Positions 34,078-42,712 of a stretch of DNA of 58,402 bases are shown in pieces; position 1 is the first letter of the stretch; every line of letters begins with the position of its first letter. A program made the translations under genes and the position numbers. Source of the DNA: an uncultured Caryophanales bacterium (GTDB lineage: Bacteria > Bacillota_I > Bacilli_A > RF39 > UBA660); the NCBI GenBank assembly GCA_947564265.1, contig CANOBK010000009.1:1-58402 (forward strand), read 5' to 3'. Below the pieces are notes generated by a model. That model did no database searches. It was not told the DNA's origin and saw nothing but the letters and a program-made list of their open reading frames with translations.

Positions 34078-35721
34078 ATGGAATTTCAAACATTAAATGA
34101 GTTATTATCTATAGAGGATTTAAAAAGATTAGGATTACCTGAGATAAAGGGGCTTCCTTTTTCGGAGCAGCCTTTAGTTCACATATTTTCAAAAAATTAT
34201 CAACAGAAAAAAGTGCTACGTGATATAAGCGAAGAATTTTCTAATCGTTTTCGTGAACTGACACCACTTTTTGAACCGATTGTGCAAATCAGTCATATTT
34301 TATCTCCTGGTTTATATTTGTATCAAAATGGAGGAGAATCTTTTGAATTCACTCTTGACTACGTACAGATTTTATCTTTTTTCTTAGTTTACTATCAAAA
34401 GAAATACAGGTTTAATTCAGTTAAGTTAATTTCCGGGTATGGAGAAGAGCTTAATAGCGCACCAGATGAGAAAATATTTTCAATTTTTGAGGAAGTGTTT
34501 TTGCGAGTATTTAGGATAGTAAATGAAGAATTTAATAGAAGTACTGTTAGAAGAGAAGAAATTAGTAATGACAGAAAGTTGGCAAAATATCTATCAAGAA
34601 ACATTCAAGAAGTTGTTCAAACATTAAGAAAACCTTTAAATCTACCAATTTTAGAAGAGATGGATAAAGATCGTTTTCTATTACTTCTTGCAATGCGTGC
34701 GATGGTTACTTTAAGGGAAATGGAAAGAAGTAAGGAAGAAGAAAATGAAGACTTAGAACATGCTTTAGCAGAAGGTGTAGATGATGAAGACTTAGAACAT
34801 GCTTTAGCAGAAGATGTGGATGATGAAGATAAAGTAATTTATTCAGAAGAGTTAGAACGCGCAGCTGTCAAGTTTTTGGAACGCTATATGACGATTACAG
34901 ATTACATCTCTAAAAAATCTAATCAGGAATATGATTGTTCATTTTATGCTAATGGAGAAAATTTTAATTATAAAGAGTTAAAATTGGCATATGAAGATTA
35001 TTGTCAATATCATCCTGAGACTACTGAAAGCCAGATAGATTGTGCAGACCTTTTTAGACACTATCTAATTGATGCTAGAACTAAGATTAAAAAAGATGAA
35101 TTTGTAAAAGCAATAAAATTACGCTTTGAACTTTTCCCAAAAGGGGAAGGAAAAGTAAAAGGTTCTGGAGCATTCGCTAGAAAGTCTGTGATCAGTGAAG
35201 ATATTAAAAAGTTATTAGAGGAAAAACACGAAGCTTTACTAGAAGAAAAAATCCATTTCTTTTCTTCAACAGATTATTTGTGGGTTTTGGAAGAAGCTCA
35301 AGCATTCGGCGGTTACCGTGGATATGTTTATCCAAATGGGAAAGTAATCTTTGAAAAATTTTATCGTAATACTAGAAATGGTTTAGCTCCTACTCATGAT
35401 GAATCATTCATTGCCATGAATCTTTTAGATTTTATAGAAATGGCGCCAAAATCTAAAACAGAATTGATAGACTTTATTCGTAGTCAAAAGCAAGAGTCCG
35501 CAGAATTTACTGGCAATACGCATGAATTACCAGTGGATGTAGATACTGCCAATAATCCTAAGTATAGGGATATTAGGAGAAAATACCATGTTCCTGGTTG
35601 GCAACAGAATGCTCAGGAAATTATCAAAGAAGATGCACCAGAATATGATGTTGATTTAATTGAAGCGATATTATCTGAATTTTCTAATGCATCACAGGCC
35701 GAAAAGCAGTATATCAAATAA
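34078..35721 (+). CDS. Hypothetical protein, 547 aa, with an acidic tandem repeat
   Basis: I do not recognise the family. The protein is soluble, mostly helical and acidic. Residues about 224-249 hold two copies of a 13-residue acidic unit (EDLEHALAEGVDD), which separate an N-terminal helical part from a C-terminal part with YRGYVYPNGKVIFEKFYRN. An extended -10-like TATAAT (34044-34049) and RBS AAAGGGGGA precede the ATG. The next gene starts 11 bp after its stop, so the two are co-transcribed. Confidence 0.62.
   Translation: MEFQTLNELLSIEDLKRLGLPEIKGLPFSEQPLVHIFSKNYQQKKVLRDISEEFSNRFRELTPLFEPIVQISHILSPGLYLYQNGGESFEFTLDYVQILSFFLVYYQKKYRFNSVKLISGYGEELNSAPDEKIFSIFEEVFLRVFRIVNEEFNRSTVRREEISNDRKLAKYLSRNIQEVVQTLRKPLNLPILEEMDKDRFLLLLAMRAMVTLREMERSKEEENEDLEHALAEGVDDEDLEHALAEDVDDEDKVIYSEELERAAVKFLERYMTITDYISKKSNQEYDCSFYANGENFNYKELKLAYEDYCQYHPETTESQIDCADLFRHYLIDARTKIKKDEFVKAIKLRFELFPKGEGKVKGSGAFARKSVISEDIKKLLEEKHEALLEEKIHFFSSTDYLWVLEEAQAFGGYRGYVYPNGKVIFEKFYRNTRNGLAPTHDESFIAMNLLDFIEMAPKSKTELIDFIRSQKQESAEFTGNTHELPVDVDTANNPKYRDIRRKYHVPGWQQNAQEIIKEDAPEYDVDLIEAILSEFSNASQAEKQYIK
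34747..34824 (+). repeat. 39-bp in-frame tandem duplication inside the 547-aa gene
   Basis: Copies at 34747-34785 and 34786-34824 differ at only a couple of positions; each encodes 13 residues, so the frame is kept. Confidence 0.85.
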
Positions 35722-35732
35722 AAGAGGAACTT

Positions 35733-36194
35733 ATGAATCAGCTTTTTTTAGAAAAGTTATTAGAAAATAGGCATTTATTTGAGGCGTTATTAGAAATTGA
35801 TCGTAGAGCGATGAACTTCAGTTACTCAGCTGATCAAGTAACTGCTGTTATAGAATCTCTTCTTTTATCAGAAGAAAAACCAATTGAAATTCTTGCAAAT
35901 AGTTTGATTCTTTCTACAGGAGAACCATTTGAGATTTTAAAATTTTTATCAAGCGTGAATCCCAATACAAATTTTATCTTATTTCCTAACTATTCTTTTA
36001 TGGGGATTAATAGTTTGTTTGTAAAAGTATTTAACTTAGTCTATGGAAATATTTGTTATTTGGCAAAAGAAAAAAATTATGACTGTTATTTAGGTACGAA
36101 AGATACTTTTAATTCTATCTATATCTTAGGACCAGAAATTGTATATCAAGAAATGAAACGAGACTTTTCGAATGCCTTATGGATTTCGGAATAG
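35733..36194 (+). CDS. Hypothetical protein, 153 aa
   Basis: Not recognised. It begins with a helical region, then a hydrophobic stretch (TNFILFPNYSFMGINSLFVKV, about 87-107) that looks like a buried alpha/beta core rather than a membrane span. RBS AGAGGAAC and an 11-bp gap place it in an operon with the 547-aa gene, so the two may act together. Confidence 0.6.
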   Translation: MNQLFLEKLLENRHLFEALLEIDRRAMNFSYSADQVTAVIESLLLSEEKPIEILANSLILSTGEPFEILKFLSSVNPNTNFILFPNYSFMGINSLFVKVFNLVYGNICYLAKEKNYDCYLGTKDTFNSIYILGPEIVYQEMKRDFSNALWISE

Positions 36195-36246
36195 TCTTTT
36201 TTGTATATTATTTTTTATTTTGTTCATTCTATAAATGGTGATTTCT

Positions 36247-36957
36247 ATGGGAAATATATTAGATATAATTGTTCGAAGTGTTGTTTCTTTAGTTGTATTA
36301 TTTTTAATTACTGAGTTAATGGGAAAGAAACAGATTAGTCAATTGAACTTATTTGACTATATTATCGGAATTAGTATTGGTTCCATTGCTGCTAGCTTAA
36401 GTGTGGATGATTCGATTAACTATATCGACGGCGCTTTAGCAATTGTTGTTTATGGATTATTCGCAACACTTGTTTCCTTTGTGACTGCGAAAAGTATTGT
36501 TTTACGAAGATTTTTTATTGGTACTCCTTTGGTACTAATGGAAGATGGGAAAATTTTATATAAGCATTTAAAAAAAGGAAAAATAGACATTAATGATTTT
36601 TTACAAACAGCAAGGGAAAACGGGTATTATGACATTAGCCAATTAAACTGTTCTATTCTAGAACCGAGTGGGAAAATTAGTTTTTTACCTAAGAGTAAAT
36701 ATATGCCTGCTACTCCGAATGATCATAAAATCAAAGTGTCTGAAGGTGGTCTTGTCAGTAATTTAATTATTGATGGAAATATCATGAAAAACAATTTAAA
36801 AAATATTGGAAAGGACGAATCTTGGTTACTTACTCGGTTAAAGAAAATGGGATATTCTACGATAGAAGATATTTTATTAGTTATCTGTGATAACAAAGAA
36901 CAACTAACTGTCTATTTAAAAAAAGAAGATATAGAAGGAACTGCAGTGTTTGAATAA
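36247..36957 (+). CDS. DUF421 family membrane protein (YetF-like)
   Basis: I prefer ATG 36247 (MGNILDIIV), preceded by GGTGAT, over the in-frame ATG 36235. The 236-residue protein has three membrane helices in the first about 85 residues. GKKQISQLNLFDYIIGISIG and the following GSIAA are the DUF421 signature. A C-terminal cytosolic domain follows. Bacillus YetF/YrbG relatives are spore or membrane proteins with unclear function. Monocistronic. Confidence 0.85.
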   Translation: MGNILDIIVRSVVSLVVLFLITELMGKKQISQLNLFDYIIGISIGSIAASLSVDDSINYIDGALAIVVYGLFATLVSFVTAKSIVLRRFFIGTPLVLMEDGKILYKHLKKGKIDINDFLQTARENGYYDISQLNCSILEPSGKISFLPKSKYMPATPNDHKIKVSEGGLVSNLIIDGNIMKNNLKNIGKDESWLLTRLKKMGYSTIEDILLVICDNKEQLTVYLKKEDIEGTAVFE

Positions 36958-37063
36958 TTAGACTTTGGTTGACAGTCGCTCTTCTTGACTTTTCCTCCTA
37001 AAAATAGTATTCTAAAATTAGAAAAATAGATAGAGTTTAATTGTTAGGAAAGGTGAATATATC

Positions 37064-37534
37064 ATGAATGAAAAAGGATTGACCTTGTCTCAATTAGTTC
37101 TTCTAATTGTAGTGATGTTGGTCGTAGTATTAGTAATTGTTCCCCGAATATTTAATTATATTGTAAATTCAGAAAATGTATCTTTTATTTCTAATGCACA
37201 ATTTTATGTTGACGAGGTAAGGAAGCGTTTAACATTAACGGAAGGATTCCCTGTCGATCAAAATGCAACAGTGACCTATCCGATTTCAGAATTAGATTTA
37301 GATCAAAAAAAGAAAAAAAGTGTATATGGAAATCCTTGGGTAGATGAAAAATGTTATGTTGTTACAAAAAATATTGGAACGATGGAATCACCAAAATACT
37401 CTTATTCCATTGCGTTACAAGACGAAAAAGGATATTGTATGGAGCTTACGGATGAAGCAAATCTGAAAAAGGCAGACGTCAAAACAGAGGGTTGTCAAAT
37501 TCCAAATTTTAGTGAAGTGGCTGCCAATGATTAA
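37064..37534 (+). CDS. Orphan type IV pilin-like (pseudopilin-like) protein
   Basis: The 156-residue protein starts MNEKGLTLSQLVLLIVVMLV. A short basic-acidic leader ends in Gly, then comes a hydrophobic helix of about 20 residues, as in class III-signal prepilins. The +5 residue that is normally Glu is Gln. After the helix comes a soluble domain with three Cys (about 104-145) that could form a disulfide. No prepilin peptidase, pilus ATPase or platform gene is in the window. A -10 and RBS AAAGGTGA lie upstream, a terminator downstream. Confidence 0.6.
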   Translation: MNEKGLTLSQLVLLIVVMLVVVLVIVPRIFNYIVNSENVSFISNAQFYVDEVRKRLTLTEGFPVDQNATVTYPISELDLDQKKKKSVYGNPWVDEKCYVVTKNIGTMESPKYSYSIALQDEKGYCMELTDEANLKKADVKTEGCQIPNFSEVAAND

Positions 37535-37560
37535 TAGAATCAGATGTCATGATTAAAATT

Positions 37561-37588
37561 AAGATGAATTTTGTTTCATCTTTTTTTC
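37561..37588 (+). terminator. Terminator after the pilin-like gene
   Basis: Stem AAGATGAA (37561-37568)/TTCATCTT (37575-37582) followed by TTTTT. Confidence 0.8.
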
Positions 37589-37633
37589 TTTGTGGTATAA
37601 TAGAAAAAATATAAAAGAAAGGGGGAGTTCGTT

Positions 37634-38584
37634 GTGCTTAAAATATATAATACCGATATGAAAACGGGTTCTTTTGATTTATTAAAAAAAATAAAAAAAG
37701 GTTGTTGGATTGATGTTGTAAACCCGACAGTAGAAGATATTGAGTTCTTGACACACTCCTTTCATATGGATGCTAGCTTTATTGGGTATATTCTAGATGA
37801 TGAGGAGCAACCAAGAATTGACTATGATGATGATGAAGATATTCGCATGATTATTGTCGATGTACCTACTAGAGAAAAAAAGAAAAATGGAACAAGTATT
37901 TCAACAAGTCCTCTTGCGATTTTAATTATTAAAGATTTATATGTAGTAACAGTTTCTTTACAAGAATGTGAAGTATTAAAGGACTTTAAGCAGGGAAAAG
38001 TAAAAGAATTCTTTTCTTATAAAAAAACAAGATTTACCATTCAAATTTTATATCGTACAGCAACCCTATATTTACGTTATTTACGTATTCTTAGTAAAGA
38101 GATTGAAAAATCTGAAAGTAAAATGTTACATGCAACGAGTAATCGAGATTTAGTGAATTTACTAGGAATTGAGAAGAGTCTTGTTTATATTACAACTTCC
38201 TTAAAGTCAAATGAGATGATGTTAGAAAAGTTCTTAAAGGGAAATTTTATTGTTTTTTATGAAGAGGATGATGAGTTATTAGAGGATGCTATTGTTGAAA
38301 ATAAACAATGTATTGAAATGGCTAACCTTTATCGAGAAATTTTAAGAAGTACGACAGATTCTTATGCGACAATTATTTCTAATAATTTAAATGTATCTAT
38401 GAAATTTTTGGCAGGAGTTACAATTGTATTATCCATTCCAACGATTGTTTCTTCTTTTATGGGAATGAATGTACCTCTTGGCTTTCTAAGCGAGTTTAAA
38501 GGGGCATTTCCTCTACTTGTTGTAATATCTCTTGTATTATCTCTGTTGGTAGCATGGATCCTAAAGAAAAAGAATATGCTTTAA
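37634..38584 (+). CDS. corA: CorA family magnesium/divalent cation channel
   Basis: The 316-residue protein starts at GTG 37634 behind AAAGGGGGAG. A large cytosolic alpha/beta domain is followed by two C-terminal membrane helices separated by the GMN signature (SFMGMNVPLG), the Mg2+ selectivity motif of CorA. It acts as a homopentameric channel closed by intracellular Mg2+. The promoter is an extended -10 (TGG-TATAAT, 37596-37601). Confidence 0.92.
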   Translation: MLKIYNTDMKTGSFDLLKKIKKGCWIDVVNPTVEDIEFLTHSFHMDASFIGYILDDEEQPRIDYDDDEDIRMIIVDVPTREKKKNGTSISTSPLAILIIKDLYVVTVSLQECEVLKDFKQGKVKEFFSYKKTRFTIQILYRTATLYLRYLRILSKEIEKSESKMLHATSNRDLVNLLGIEKSLVYITTSLKSNEMMLEKFLKGNFIVFYEEDDELLEDAIVENKQCIEMANLYREILRSTTDSYATIISNNLNVSMKFLAGVTIVLSIPTIVSSFMGMNVPLGFLSEFKGAFPLLVVISLVLSLLVAWILKKKNML

Positions 38585-38723
38585 GAATAGAGAAAATCTA
38601 ATTTTTATAAATGAAGTAGAAGTACCTTTCATCTCTTGTTCTTTTTTTCCTTAGAATATCATAGGTTATAGTGGAAAAAAACTACATTTTGTGGTATAAT
38701 GTAGGTAGATTGGAAGTGAGTGT

Positions 38724-39149
38724 ATGAGTTTTGTTTGGATGGTCATTTTTGTTGCTTTAGCTGTTTTTGAATTAGCAACTGTAAATTTAGTATCGATTTG
38801 GTTTGCGATTGGTGCTTTGGCAAGTTTTGTAGTTAGCTTAATTTGTGAAGATACAACGATTCAGGTAGCAGTTTTTGTTGTCGTTAGTTTTATTAGTTTG
38901 CTTTGTACGAAAAGTATTGTCAAAAAACTTAGAACAAGAAAGCCGATTCCTACGAATTTAGATCGTGTAATTGGTAAGATTGGAATTGTTACTGAGGAAA
39001 TTACCAAATTAGATCCGGGGGAAGTTAAGGTCGATGGAAAAAGGTGGACTGCTATTTCAAGTAAAAAAATCAGTGTTGGTAGTAAAGTAGAAATACTTTC
39101 TATAGATGGAGTAAAACTATCCGTAAAAGAAGTAAAGGAGGAGGACTAA
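38724..39149 (+). CDS. NfeD family membrane protein
   Basis: The 141-residue protein has about three membrane helices (3-75) and a C-terminal OB-fold (KIGIVTEEITKLDPGEVKVDGKRWTA). Short NfeD proteins partner with the SPFH/stomatin protein encoded next to them. Here the SPFH gene starts 3 bp after this stop, the classic NfeD-stomatin operon. A promoter with TGG-TATAAT (38695-38700) is present. Confidence 0.88.
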   Translation: MSFVWMVIFVALAVFELATVNLVSIWFAIGALASFVVSLICEDTTIQVAVFVVVSFISLLCTKSIVKKLRTRKPIPTNLDRVIGKIGIVTEEITKLDPGEVKVDGKRWTAISSKKISVGSKVEILSIDGVKLSVKEVKEED

Positions 39150-39152
39150 TTT

Positions 39153-40043
39153 ATGGGATGGATTCTTTTAATTATTCTATTATTGATTGTGGTTTTAGGA
39201 GTAAAAATTATTCCACAATCAAGAGCAAAAGTAATTGAGCGTTTAGGGTCATATCATGCGACTCTACAAACAGGATTACATTATGTAATTCCGTTTATTG
39301 ACCGTGTTGCGAGTGATATTAGCTTAAAGGAAATCGTAAAAGATTTCGCACCACAACCAGTAATTACAAAAGATAATGTTACAATGCAAATTGACACCGT
39401 AGTATATTTCCAAATTACAGATCCAAAATTATATACGTATGGTGTTGATAATCCGATTAGCGCAATTGAAAATTTAACAGCAACTACGTTACGTAATATT
39501 ATTGGTGATTTGGAACTTGATCAAACGTTGACGAGTCGTGATATCATCAATACAAAAATGAGAGCTATCTTGGATGAAGCTACAGATCCATGGGGAATTA
39601 AAGTAAATCGTGTAGAAGTAAAAAACATTATTCCACCAAGAGATATTCAAGAAGCTATGGAAAAACAAATGAGAGCAGAACGTGAAAGACGTGAGAAGAT
39701 TCTTCAAGCAGAAGGAGAAAAGAAAGCGGCAATTTTGATCGCTGAAGGTGAAAAAGAAAGTGCAATTTTACGTGCAGATGCAAAACGTGAAACTCATATT
39801 CGTGAAGCAGAAGGTGAGGCACAGGCAATCGTAAAAATTCAAGAAGCTACTGCTCAAGGAATTCGCCTTTTAAAAGAAGCTGGCGCTGATGAATCTGTTT
39901 TAAAACTAAAAAGTTATGAAGCAATGGTAGAGGTTGCGAATGGTCAATCTACTAAAATCATTGTTCCAAGTGACTTACAAAATTTAGTAACTGCTGGAAC
40001 TGTTTTAGCAGAAACAATTAGTAAAAAAGAAACGAAAAAATAA
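39153..40043 (+). CDS. SPFH/Band 7 (stomatin, QmcA-like) membrane protein
   Basis: The 296-residue protein has an N-terminal membrane anchor (about 3-20), the SPFH domain (IPQSRAKVIERLGSYHATLQ, about 21-180) and a long Ala/Glu-rich coiled coil (about 165-250; AEGEKKAAILIAEGEKESAI). It forms membrane microdomain scaffolds with NfeD. It resembles QmcA/YbbK-type prohibitin homologues. It ends the two-gene operon. Confidence 0.92.
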   Translation: MGWILLIILLLIVVLGVKIIPQSRAKVIERLGSYHATLQTGLHYVIPFIDRVASDISLKEIVKDFAPQPVITKDNVTMQIDTVVYFQITDPKLYTYGVDNPISAIENLTATTLRNIIGDLELDQTLTSRDIINTKMRAILDEATDPWGIKVNRVEVKNIIPPRDIQEAMEKQMRAERERREKILQAEGEKKAAILIAEGEKESAILRADAKRETHIREAEGEAQAIVKIQEATAQGIRLLKEAGADESVLKLKSYEAMVEVANGQSTKIIVPSDLQNLVTAGTVLAETISKKETKK

Positions 40044-40089
40044 TAGTATAAGTTTTAGAGAAAAGTAGATACTATAAATGGTGATGGTT

Positions 40090-40164
40090 ATGGCAAAGCG
40101 TTGGTACAGGAAATTGTATCGATTAGGTAAGCGTTACTATGTAAATGTTCTAGAACATAAATAA
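40090..40164 (+). CDS. Putative 24-residue cationic peptide
   Basis: ATG 40090 (after GGTGATGG) encodes MAKRWYRKLYRLGKRYYVNV and ends LEHK, rich in Arg, Lys and Tyr. It lies in the gap after the SPFH gene and its stop codon overlaps the following hairpin. The high basic/aromatic content is not what random AT-rich DNA gives. It could be a small ribosome- or membrane-binding peptide or an unused frame. Confidence 0.4.
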   Translation: MAKRWYRKLYRLGKRYYVNVLEHK

Positions 40165-40192
40165 AAGAGAACCTAAATATGTTCTCTTTTTG
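40163..40192 (+). terminator. Bidirectional terminator
   Basis: Stem AAAAGAGAAC (40163-40172)/GTTCTCTTTT (40181-40190), T-rich on both strands, between convergent genes. Confidence 0.85.
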
Positions 40193-41657
40193 TTTGTTTA
40201 TTGATTTGAATTAAGTAGGGTGCAACTTCATTTTCTGTATTATGAAATTCGATAAAATCTTTTCCTTTTAGATACTCTTTTAGAAATTCAGATTCTCTTT
40301 TTCCTTGTTCATGACCAGGATAGACGGTCAGCAGAATTTTTCCTTTTTGATTTAATAATTTTTCAGCTTCTTCTAATGCTTTTCGTGTGGTTTCAACAGA
40401 AGTTGTAATTGTTTTATCTCCTCCTGGTAAATAGCCTAGATTAAAGACAATAAAACTAATTTTATTTTGATAATCTCTTAATGTCTCAGCCATATACTCA
40501 TGTCCTATTTGAAATAGTTCAACATTCGTTAATTTTTCTTTTTCTAATTCAATTTTTGTATTTTGAATGGCTTTTTCTTGTATGTCGAATCCAAATACTT
40601 TTCCTTCTGGGACCATTTTCGCAAGTGTTACGGTATCTTTTCCGTTTCCGATTGTCGCATCAATTACTAAATCATTTCTTTTTACATAACGGTTCATTCT
40701 TTCGTGTACCCGATTTAAAATTGACTTTTGAAATCCTTGATAAGTACCCCGTTTTTCTAATTCTTTGTCGATATCATCTAATACACTAAATTTTTTTAGT
40801 AACCAGTATGGTTCTATTAAATCTTCTTTTTTGGGATCCCCTGTAATTCGATGAATCACAATATCATCACGCAGTAATTCTACTTGATCACAGACAATCT
40901 CTATATATTCATCCTTTGTTAGTACATGGAAAGGCCTGCTTTGATAGATGTCCGCTAGTTTTGTATTTTTTAAAATATGTAACATATGAATTTTAATCCC
41001 TTGAATGTCTAAACGATTTAGATATCTAACAGTTTCTAACATCATTTCTTTTGTCTCATAAGGAAGTCCATTCATAATATGAACTACAACATCAATGTTT
41101 CTTTCTCTAAGTTTCGTTACCATCTCTTCAAAACATTTTAAATCATGACCACGATTGATAAACCTAGAAGTTTTTTCATGGATGGTTTGTAATCCTAGTT
41201 CAACTGTTAAATAAGTTCTTTTATTCAAATCTTCTAAATATGTTAGACATTCTTCTGTAATGGAGTCTGGTCTCGTTGCGATATTTAATCCAATTACGTT
41301 TTCTAATGCAAGGATTGGTTCGTATTTTTGTTTTAATACATCAACATCTGCATATGTATTCGTATTTGCTTGGAAATATCCGATGTAAAATCCATCTTTC
41401 CATTTTTTGCTCATTATGTTTTTTACCTCTTGGAACTGTACAATTAAATCTCGTTCTTTATCTCCCGCAAATTCACCACTGCCAAGTTTTGAACAGTAAA
41501 TACATCCACCATAACCTTTGGTCCCATCTTTATTTGGACAAGTGAAACCAGCATTTAGACTAATCTTATATACTTTCTTTCCAAATTTCTGTTTATAAAA
41601 ATAATCCAAAGTATAATAGCGTTTATTTGAGTTTGTATAGCGAAATTCATTTTTCAT
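40173..41657 (-). CDS. Fused radical SAM protein (YtqA/MnmL) and methyltransferase (YtqB/MnmM), tRNA U34 modification
   Basis: The 494 residues comprise two enzymes usually encoded separately. Residues 1 to about 300 are the TIGR01212/YtqA radical SAM domain with cysteines C40, C52 and C55 (CX11CX2C) for the 4Fe-4S cluster. Residues about 306-494 are the YtqB class I methyltransferase: DATIGNGKDTVTLAK (333-347) is the SAM-binding motif, NLGYLPGGDK (406-415) the catalytic-loop motif. In Bacillus, YtqB (MnmM) makes mnm5(s2)U34 from nm5(s2)U34, and YtqA (MnmL) is the partner in forming the aminomethyl group. The fusion supports their sequential action on the wobble uridine. Confidence 0.87.
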   Translation of the reverse strand: MKNEFRYTNSNKRYYTLDYFYKQKFGKKVYKISLNAGFTCPNKDGTKGYGGCIYCSKLGSGEFAGDKERDLIVQFQEVKNIMSKKWKDGFYIGYFQANTNTYADVDVLKQKYEPILALENVIGLNIATRPDSITEECLTYLEDLNKRTYLTVELGLQTIHEKTSRFINRGHDLKCFEEMVTKLRERNIDVVVHIMNGLPYETKEMMLETVRYLNRLDIQGIKIHMLHILKNTKLADIYQSRPFHVLTKDEYIEIVCDQVELLRDDIVIHRITGDPKKEDLIEPYWLLKKFSVLDDIDKELEKRGTYQGFQKSILNRVHERMNRYVKRNDLVIDATIGNGKDTVTLAKMVPEGKVFGFDIQEKAIQNTKIELEKEKLTNVELFQIGHEYMAETLRDYQNKISFIVFNLGYLPGGDKTITTSVETTRKALEEAEKLLNQKGKILLTVYPGHEQGKRESEFLKEYLKGKDFIEFHNTENEVAPYLIQINKQTKREHI

Positions 41658-41710
41658 GATCTTTTTCCTCTTTGATTATTTAACTTGCCATTTTAGACTA
41701 TTCTTCAAAA

Positions 41711-42562
41711 TTATTTTAATACTATTTTTCTAACATAAGGTGCTTCCGTTGTAAGTAATGTTTGATTACCTTGATACATTTCATATGTTTGACTCGCGAT
41801 GTTTACAATTTCTTCTAATTGGTCTTCCTCTAATAATTCTGTATTCACAATAGAATGACGAACTTTTCCATCACATACTCCTTGCTCAATTGCATAAGTT
41901 GCATTCACTAAAGTTACATGGGCGACCCTATTATCTTTTAGTTGTATAGCTTCATTTGGATTTATGGGACTTGCATAAAAGTAGTGTTCGTTAGTATCAG
42001 GATAGTCAATTTTAGAAATATCACCATCTGTAATTAATTCAGAACTGGCCCATTTACTGTGATGTTTTCCATGTACTAAAGAGTATGATCCATTAGGGTC
42101 AACCCCAAAAATCCTTAATTTGACTTTACTATTTTGTTCTGCCTTATATCGTTTTGATAGCTCAGTAGCAATTTGTCTTATCTTGGATTTTCCGTCTTCG
42201 CTTAAACCTTCTTCATATCTAGATAAGTCCTCATCGGGTCTATATCTTAAATTTAAGATGTCACTGTGCATTTGTTCAAACCATATGCTGCCACTAAAAT
42301 ATTTTTCTCGATATAATCCGTCATATAGATTTAATTCATGATGAGTAATTCCTCTTTTTGGAACTATATCTTGAAATAATTCTTTAAAATCTTGATTTTT
42401 ATAGTAGTAGTATAATCTTTCTTCTAATTCTCTTTCATTGATTTTATAGATGCCATTTTGACATAATAAAGGTAAAAGTAGTGCGACAAAATCATTCTCT
42501 GTAAACTTTATTTCTGCAAATCTTTCTAAATATTTTTCTGTATCTTCATTTTTTGTTGACAT
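41711..42562 (-). CDS. Hypothetical protein, 283 aa
   Basis: Not recognised. Soluble, mixed alpha/beta, with no signal peptide; a tract KWASSELITDGDISKIDYPD and a C-terminal acidic helix are the only notable segments. RBS GGGAGG before ATG 42562. It stands alone on the minus strand beside the YtqA-YtqB gene. Confidence 0.6.
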   Translation of the reverse strand: MSTKNEDTEKYLERFAEIKFTENDFVALLLPLLCQNGIYKINERELEERLYYYYKNQDFKELFQDIVPKRGITHHELNLYDGLYREKYFSGSIWFEQMHSDILNLRYRPDEDLSRYEEGLSEDGKSKIRQIATELSKRYKAEQNSKVKLRIFGVDPNGSYSLVHGKHHSKWASSELITDGDISKIDYPDTNEHYFYASPINPNEAIQLKDNRVAHVTLVNATYAIEQGVCDGKVRHSIVNTELLEEDQLEEIVNIASQTYEMYQGNQTLLTTEAPYVRKIVLK

Positions 42563-42712
42563 TAATAAAACCTCCCAATTTCATTATAACATGGATTATT
42601 TCAATATTAAATAAAAGGGGATCAGGAATATTCGAAATATTTTTATAAAGAAGATTTATTTTTTGTGAATTTTATTCTATAATAATAGTAAGAATGTAGA
42701 GGAGTGTGTATT

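Noticed and set aside
34078-36194. Defence-system reading of the two adjacent hypothetical genes
   Set aside because: Neither protein shows a nuclease, ATPase, TIR or other effector motif that I recognise, and they lie among housekeeping genes.
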